From assembly GCA_050258735.1 (NCBI GenBank), contig JBLMZJ010000083.1, positions 1-10,239 of the forward strand: DNA of 10,239 nucleotides, in the 5' to 3' direction. How positions within the stretch are numbered: position 1 is the first letter of the stretch; each line of letters opens with the position of its first letter. Source of the stretch: Syntrophomonas_A sp050258735 (GTDB lineage: Bacteria > Bacillota > Syntrophomonadia > Syntrophomonadales > Syntrophomonadaceae). Shown piece after piece: positions 7,283-10,239 of this stretch. The notes beneath the pieces are model-generated. The model did no database searches. It was not told where the DNA came from and saw only the letters and a list, made by a program, of their open reading frames with translations. Position numbers and translations under genes: made by a program.

Positions 7283-7296
7283 GTTAATCGATTAAC
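7283..7296. promoter_or_regulatory. 14-bp perfect palindrome between the small zinc-domain gene and the Ntn hydrolase gene
   Basis: GTTAATCGATTAAC is its own reverse complement and spans the stop codon of the 69-residue gene, 38 bases before the hydrolase start. It could be an operator for a dimeric regulator or an RNA-processing/attenuation hairpin. It does not match the operator over the TetR promoter. Confidence 0.3.
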
Positions 7297-7501
7297 GGCT
7301 CCGTGCACTGAGGATCTTATCCCAGAAGTCGATCATCTCCGGGGTCAAACCGGTGATCTTCTGACATTCATCCTGTACCATCTTGGCGCATTTATCGCAG
7401 GCGTGGTTGGCGCTGCGGTGGTATTTTATATCTTTGTAGCGAAAATCGGAATAAGGAATTGCGAATTCCTTCTTACAAATCATGCATATGGTCGTGTACA
7501 T
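7292..7501 (-). CDS. 69-residue free-standing CxxC-x25-CxxC domain protein, paralogue of the TetR C-terminal domain
   Basis: This small protein contains C6-MI-C9 and C35-DK-C38, the spacing of a four-cysteine zinc or iron site, plus C46. Between the pairs lies the block DFRYKDIKY (19-27). The following part is helical and ends in ITGLTPEMIDFWDKIL. By eye, about 35 of 65 residues are identical to residues 228-292 of the TetR-type protein encoded just upstream, including all four cysteines. The ATG at 7501 is backed by GGGGAGG with a 7-base gap, so it is an independent gene and not a leftover tail. I do not recognise the family. It may compete with or bind the same partner, ligand or metal as the regulator's tail (inference). 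Confidence 0.8.
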   Translation of the reverse strand: MYTTICMICKKEFAIPYSDFRYKDIKYHRSANHACDKCAKMVQDECQKITGLTPEMIDFWDKILSARSR

Positions 7502-7725
7502 GGCTATACCTCCCCGCCCCGGCGGTACATGGTCTAAACGTTTAGCCCGGGCTTCCTGGAAAACACTTCGCGGTAGATGTTGATCAGCAGTGGGACAAAG
7601 ATGCTCCTCTGCCTAAAAATTGTCCCTATAGGGCACCGAAAAAACGTCGTCAGTAATCCCGAATCAGTGAGGGGGCGAAAGCTCAAATTGGTTGGCCCGG
7701 CTCATACTCTAGTCAGCGGTGCCGG
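7502..7725. other. Non-coding gap between the TetR-type gene and the small zinc-domain gene
   Basis: No reading frame or ribosome site is convincing in this 224-base stretch beyond the one serving the 69-residue gene. It contains the 12-bp palindrome CTAAACGTTTAG (7534-7545) overlapping AGCCCGGGCT (7544-7553), and CCCTATAGGG (7624-7633). No good -35/-10 pair was found on the minus strand, so read-through from the TetR promoter is possible. Confidence 0.5.
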
Positions 7726-8619
7726 TTATTTACCTTTTTTCTTCCCGCCCGGGAACAATCTCTCCCAAACGTCGAGCAGCTCTGGGGAAAGTCCAGTGAG
7801 CATCTGGGCCTCGCCCTCGATCATTTTGCCGCAATCATCGCAGACATGATAAGCGCCGCGGTTGTATTTAATGTCCTTATAACGAAAATCCGTGAAGGGA
7901 ATGGAAAACTCATTTTTACAAATCAGGCATTCCGCTGAGTATTCGCCGAGCACTCCCTGGTGGAGATGCGGCTTCTTGGTTTTGCCTTTGTAGCGACTCC
8001 TGGTCAGCCAGTCATCATCATCTTCCGTGTCAGGTCTGGCCTTGAAACCAAGCCAAAAGTCTTTCCATACCTCCCGGATCCAATCCTCTTCCGACTTGGG
8101 GATGGCGATCATCCAGTTCAGCAGCCCTTCCTTCATGGCCCGGAAGGTAAACATCAATTTGGCCGGATCATCCCGGCGGATGATGCCCTTCTCCATACCC
8201 TGCAGGAGCAGCGCTTCCATCTGGGTGCGGAAGAAAAGTTCACGCTGAGCCATATCCTTCCAGAATTCTTCGCGCAACACATCCGGGGTAAATAGGGTTA
8301 TCTGGTTCCAGAATGCCTGACTCTCAGGGTTTCGGTAAAAGAACAGGACTTCTTCTTCGAATACATGAGAGATCCTTTCCGCCAGCTGCATACCTTTCGA
8401 ATCGACAATGACCCGCTCCATGAGCTTCACGTAATCATCGGCTACATCCTGGTAAACGGCGAAAAACAGGTCCTCCTTCCCCTTATAATGGTTGTAGATG
8501 GACGCTTTGTTGATGCCTACTGCTTCGGCGATTTCCTGCATAGTTGCCCCTTCGTAGCCTTTGCGGGCAAAAATAGAAAGGGCGGCTTCCTTGATCCTTT
8601 CTTTGGTCCCTTTTTTCAT
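7726..8619 (-). CDS. TetR/AcrR-family regulator with fused C-terminal four-cysteine domain
   Basis: The protein has 297 residues, longer than the usual 190-220 for TetR. Residues 5-52 form the DNA-binding domain: a first helix (KERIKEAALSIFARKGYEG), then the helix-turn-helix ATMQEIAEAVGINKASIYNHY (25-45) and FKGK-like KGKEDL. Residues about 60-195 are the helical ligand-binding and dimer domain. An acidic-basic linker (196-225, with DTEDDDDW and RYKGKTKK) leads to the extra domain, residues 228-297, with C231-LI-C234 and C260-DD-C263 around DFRYKDIKY (244-252). This tail is repeated as the separate next gene. The ATG at 8619 has AAGAGG at 9 bases. It is probably a repressor sensing a hydrophobic small molecule; the tail may add a metal, redox or protein-contact input (inference). 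Its own promoter carries a matching palindrome (8648-8669). Confidence 0.88.
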   Translation of the reverse strand: MKKGTKERIKEAALSIFARKGYEGATMQEIAEAVGINKASIYNHYKGKEDLFFAVYQDVADDYVKLMERVIVDSKGMQLAERISHVFEEEVLFFYRNPESQAFWNQITLFTPDVLREEFWKDMAQRELFFRTQMEALLLQGMEKGIIRRDDPAKLMFTFRAMKEGLLNWMIAIPKSEEDWIREVWKDFWLGFKARPDTEDDDDWLTRSRYKGKTKKPHLHQGVLGEYSAECLICKNEFSIPFTDFRYKDIKYNRGAYHVCDDCGKMIEGEAQMLTGLSPELLDVWERLFPGGKKKGK

Positions 8620-8647
8620 TTGTTGTTGCCTCTTTTCCGCGGAGAAA

Positions 8648-8669
8648 AACTAACAACCGTTTGTTAGTT
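8648..8669. promoter_or_regulatory. Probable TetR-type operator (9-4-9 perfect palindrome)
   Basis: AACTAACAA-ccgt-TTGTTAGTT is a perfect 22-bp inverted repeat of the size TetR/AcrR proteins bind. It lies directly after the -10 box of the tetR-like gene's promoter and 28 bases before its ATG, covering the expected transcription start, so it fits autorepression. Confidence 0.7.
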
Positions 8670-8671
8670 AC

Positions 8672-8700
8672 AATGTATCACGCTTATTCTAATGGGTCAA
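8672..8700 (-). promoter_or_regulatory. Sigma-A-type promoter of the TetR-like gene
   Basis: On the minus strand TTGACC (8700-8695) and TACATT (8677-8672) are separated by exactly 17 bases. The predicted start falls inside the 22-bp palindrome that follows, leaving a leader of about 45 bases. Confidence 0.65.
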
Positions 8701-8701
8701 T

Positions 8702-8737
8702 AGGAATTATCTAAGTAAGATAATTTGGTTAATTCCT
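8702..8737. promoter_or_regulatory. Nested AT-rich inverted repeats between the divergent regulators
   Basis: An inner perfect repeat AATTATCT-aagta-AGATAATT (8705-8725) sits inside an outer pair AGGAATTA (8702-8709) and TAATTCCT (8730-8737). The block adjoins the -35 box of the TetR-like gene and is upstream of the hxlR-like gene, so a regulator of either gene could bind here. It could also be chance in AT-rich DNA. Confidence 0.3.
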
Positions 8738-8873
8738 TGATCGGGTCTGTTTTAAGAAATGACTGCTGTCAGTGATGTCGTTTCTGCCGAAGATTTCTTT
8801 TATGAGCAACGCAGCATCAAAACGTGCCGGCGGATAATTTTTAACCGTGCCTTTTTCTTTTTGGTAAGATTTA

Positions 8874-8879
8874 TATAAT
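8874..8879 (+). promoter_or_regulatory. -10 box of the hxlR-like gene
   Basis: A perfect TATAAT lies 23 bases before the ATG of the HxlR-type gene. The -35 position (8851-8856, CTTTTT) is far from consensus, which suggests a weak or activator-dependent promoter. The leader would be only about 17 bases and just contain the GCAGAGG ribosome site. Confidence 0.5.
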
Positions 8880-8902
8880 GAATTCAGCAGAGGTAAACAT
8901 AA

Positions 8903-9262
8903 ATGAAGATACGAGAAGAATATACCTGCCCGTTGGAACTGACCCATGATATAACCAGAGGAAAGTGGAAGCCTATTATTCTTTGGCAGCTTGGAAAAGG
9001 CCCATCGTCTTTGTCCCAAATGGAGAAGGATATTCAGGGAATCAATCAAAAAATGCTGCTGGAGCAGTTAAAGGAATTGTCTGAATTCGGGGTGGTCAGC
9101 AAAAAGAGCTTTGAGGGTTATCCACTAAGAGTCGAATACTTCTTGACGGGACGTGGTAAAAAGATCCTTGAAGCAGTCGTGATTATGCAAAGCGTAGGTA
9201 TGGATATAATGCTTGAAAATGGAATGGAGGACGTTCTGCGCGAAAAGGGCCTGCTCGACTAG
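8903..9262 (+). CDS. HxlR-family winged-helix transcriptional regulator
   Basis: This is a 119-residue protein of the usual length for the family. The N-terminus EEYTCPLELTHDITRGKWKPIILWQL (about 5-30) shows the hallmark CP (C9, P10) and the GKWKP-IL-x-L helix. QMEKDIQGINQKMLLEQLKELSEFGVV (39-65) is the helix-turn-helix, and SFEGYPLRVEYFLTGRGKKI (69-88) is the wing with the typical VEY-x-LT-x-GR. HxlR/YodB proteins often sense aldehydes, quinones or oxidants through the N-terminal cysteine and control adjacent flavin or redox genes. The next gene encodes a flavin-type PPOX protein 91 bases on, which suggests it is the target. AGAGG lies 9 bases before the ATG. It is divergent from the TetR-like gene. 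Confidence 0.92.
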   Translation: MKIREEYTCPLELTHDITRGKWKPIILWQLGKGPSSLSQMEKDIQGINQKMLLEQLKELSEFGVVSKKSFEGYPLRVEYFLTGRGKKILEAVVIMQSVGMDIMLENGMEDVLREKGLLD

Positions 9263-9268
9263 ATCTAA

Positions 9269-9288
9269 TACCCACAAAAAAGTGGGTA
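9269..9288 (+). terminator. Hairpin between the hxlR-like and PPOX-like genes, possible operator
   Basis: TACCCAC-aaaaaa-GTGGGTA is a perfect 7-bp stem 6 bases after the HxlR-type stop. It is followed by AATTTACCCCCC, not by a U tract, so termination would be weak. GTGGGTAA can also pair with the downstream TTACCC (9291-9296), giving mutually exclusive structures. Its place before the PPOX-like gene makes an HxlR operator an equal reading. Confidence 0.4.
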
Positions 9289-9353
9289 ATTTACCCCCCA
9301 CTGTTGAAGCCGTATACTGATCAAAATAAATCCAATGATTGGGGTGGGATAAA

Positions 9354-9773
9354 GTGAAAAATCCTGAACAAACGGTAAGCAAGCTGATTGACAAGCAGGG
9401 CGTGTCCTTTATCGGGTCTATTGATGAAGAAGGCTTTCCCAACATGAAGGCTATGCTGCCTCCACGTAAAAGGGAGGGGATCAAACAGTTTTATTTCACT
9501 ACCAATACCTCGTCTATGCGGGTTCTTCAGTATCGGGAAAACCCTAAAGCCAGCGTATATTTTTGTGACAGGCGTTACTTCAGAGGCGTCATGTTGATAG
9601 GGACGATGGAGGTCCTTGAGACCCAGGATGCTAAAGAAATGATTTGGCACGAGGGAGATACCATGTATTATCCATTAGGTGTTACCGATCCCGATTATTG
9701 CGTACTGCGTTTTACAGCCCAGACCGGCAGATATTACAGCAACTTCAAATCAGAAAATTTCACGGTGGAATAA
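9354..9773 (+). CDS. Pyridoxamine 5'-phosphate oxidase-like (PPOX/split-barrel) flavoprotein
   Basis: From the GTG at 9354 this is a 139-residue protein. I prefer it over the in-frame TTG at 9339 because GGGGTGGGAT is a suitable ribosome site only for the GTG. The sequence has the split-barrel FMN-binding pattern of the PPOX family, as in general stress protein 26: GVSFIGSIDEEGFPNMKAM (17-35), then QFYFTTNTSSMRVLQYREN (45-63), NPKASVYF, and the strand RGVMLIGTMEVL. The Y-F-T-T-N and V-L-x-x-NP motifs are those that hold FMN phosphate. Such proteins bind FMN, F420 or heme and reduce small molecules; the substrate is not known. The neighbouring HxlR regulator suggests a response to electrophiles or oxidants. 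Confidence 0.88.
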   Translation: MKNPEQTVSKLIDKQGVSFIGSIDEEGFPNMKAMLPPRKREGIKQFYFTTNTSSMRVLQYRENPKASVYFCDRRYFRGVMLIGTMEVLETQDAKEMIWHEGDTMYYPLGVTDPDYCVLRFTAQTGRYYSNFKSENFTVE

Positions 9774-9850
9774 ATCTCTTGCCTCCAGTTAATATAATAC
9801 TCTATGGTGGCTAAAGGAGTTATTATTGCTTTCTCCAAGCTCAAGCGCAA

Positions 9851-9889
9851 AACCCAGACCGCTTTTACGGTCTGGGTTATTATTTTTTA
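9851..9889. terminator. Strong two-way rho-independent terminator
   Basis: AACCCAGACCG and CGGTCTGGGTT form a perfect 11-bp stem with a 6-base loop (9851-9878). On the plus strand it is followed by ATTATTTTTTAT, a good U tract that ends the PPOX-like gene. On the minus strand it is followed by TTTTGCG and can end the converging gene at the right edge. Confidence 0.9.
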
Positions 9890-9916
9890 TGACAGAGGCG
9901 TGAGGACGGCAGGAAA

Positions 9917-10239
9917 TCAGGGGGTTATAGTAATGACTTTTGATGTAAATACACCACCTGGTGAAGCTGTCATATTCACATTGAAAGGCCCGGTAAAACT
10001 ACTGCAGTCCATATCCGAGAACAGGATATAAAATACCCCGTCCATTCCAACATTCGTTATGCTATTTATATAAACGCTAAAAGTGTTGCCTGATACTACT
10101 GACGTGGTGATATCCCCTGGGAAGAAAGCACTTGCCCCGGGTACCACGATGCTGACCCGAGCAACAGTACCCAGGCCTCCTCCCGGCATTATCGGTACTG
10201 GGCCAGCAGCTCCCGCTGCATCATGAACTGCGCTGGGCC
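9917..10239 (-). CDS. C-terminal part of an unidentified, probably surface or extracellular, protein (cut by window edge)
   Basis: The frame stays open from the right edge to the stop at 9917, giving about 107 residues; an internal ATG at 10189 is unlikely to be the start because the frame continues upstream. The first visible part is Gly/Ala/Pro-rich (DAAGAAGPVPIMPGGGLG), like a linker. The rest is rich in Val, Ser, Thr and Gly with alternating hydrophobic residues (SIVVPG, FSVYINSITNVG, VFYILFSD), as in beta-sandwich domains of secreted proteins, and ends in a strand (KVITITP). There is one cysteine. I do not recognise a family. The converging terminator at 9851-9878 lies 38 bases beyond its stop. 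A structural or appendage protein is an inference from composition only. Confidence 0.6.
   Translation of the reverse strand, partial: PSAVHDAAGAAGPVPIMPGGGLGTVARVSIVVPGASAFFPGDITTSVVSGNTFSVYINSITNVGMDGVFYILFSDMDCSSFTGPFNVNMTASPGGVFTSKVITITP

Noticed and set aside
7726..7960. TetR C-terminal tail as an assembly error or read-through into the next gene
   Set aside because: The frame is continuous with no frameshift, a linker separates the domains, and the second copy at 7292-7501 differs at many positions and has its own ribosome site, so these are two real, diverged copies.
8729..9049. 106-residue minus-strand frame reaching into the hxlR-like gene
   Set aside because: It overlaps the N-terminal coding part of a clear HxlR protein and has no ribosome site or motif.
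9125..9650. Two overlapping minus-strand frames (119 and 109 residues) under hxlR and the PPOX-like gene
   Set aside because: Both are antisense to recognised genes and resemble nothing.
9804..10031. 75-residue plus-strand frame after the PPOX-like gene
   Set aside because: It runs through the strong terminator at 9851-9889 and into the converging gene. An upstream TATAAT-like sequence is not enough.

Overview
The window looks like a piece of a Gram-positive, clostridial-type (Firmicutes/Bacillota) chromosome. Pointers are strong AGGAGG-like ribosome binding sites, occasional GTG starts, a secreted protein with the 'copper amine oxidase N-terminal' stalk domain common in that group, and short AT-rich gaps with consensus-like promoters. 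A spore-forming anaerobe of the Peptococcaceae kind is my guess; the sequence does not settle it.

Layout. Positions 1-1072 (minus, cut by the left edge) encode a secreted stalk-domain protein with tandem bacterial Ig-like repeats. From 8619 down to 1303 all eight genes lie on the minus strand. In transcription order they are: a TetR-type regulator with an extra C-terminal four-cysteine domain (7726-8619); a 69-residue free-standing copy of that extra domain (7292-7501); a C45/penicillin-acyltransferase-like Ntn hydrolase (6160-7245); a PpmA/LCM-type SAM methyltransferase (5138-6130); an integral-membrane ICMT-type methyltransferase (4419-5090); a condensation/acetyltransferase-fold protein (3012-4295); a DUF3795-type cysteine-rich protein with a C-terminal zinc ribbon (2380-2907); and a short-chain dehydrogenase (1303-2178). 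The first gaps after the regulator's partner gene are short (46, 29, 47 and 123 bases), so the four enzymes from the C45 protein to the condensation-like protein look like one operon. The DUF3795 gene may be part of it, and the dehydrogenase may have its own promoter.

On the plus strand, after 8903, lie an HxlR-family regulator (8903-9262) and a pyridoxamine-phosphate-oxidase-like flavoprotein (9354-9773). A strong two-way terminator follows at 9851-9889. The right edge holds the C-terminal part of a minus-strand, probably surface, protein.

How it may work together (inference): the TetR protein probably represses itself through a perfect 9-4-9 palindrome placed over its transcription start, and may control the enzyme row below it. 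That row combines an amide-bond or acyl-transferring Ntn hydrolase, a BAHD/condensation-like acyltransferase, a soluble and a membrane methyltransferase and a reductase. This would suit making, capping or detoxifying a small hydrophobic acyl or peptide compound. I do not recognise it as a described pathway. The most distinctive feature is the new-looking CxxC-x25-CxxC domain, present once fused to the regulator and once alone as the next gene.
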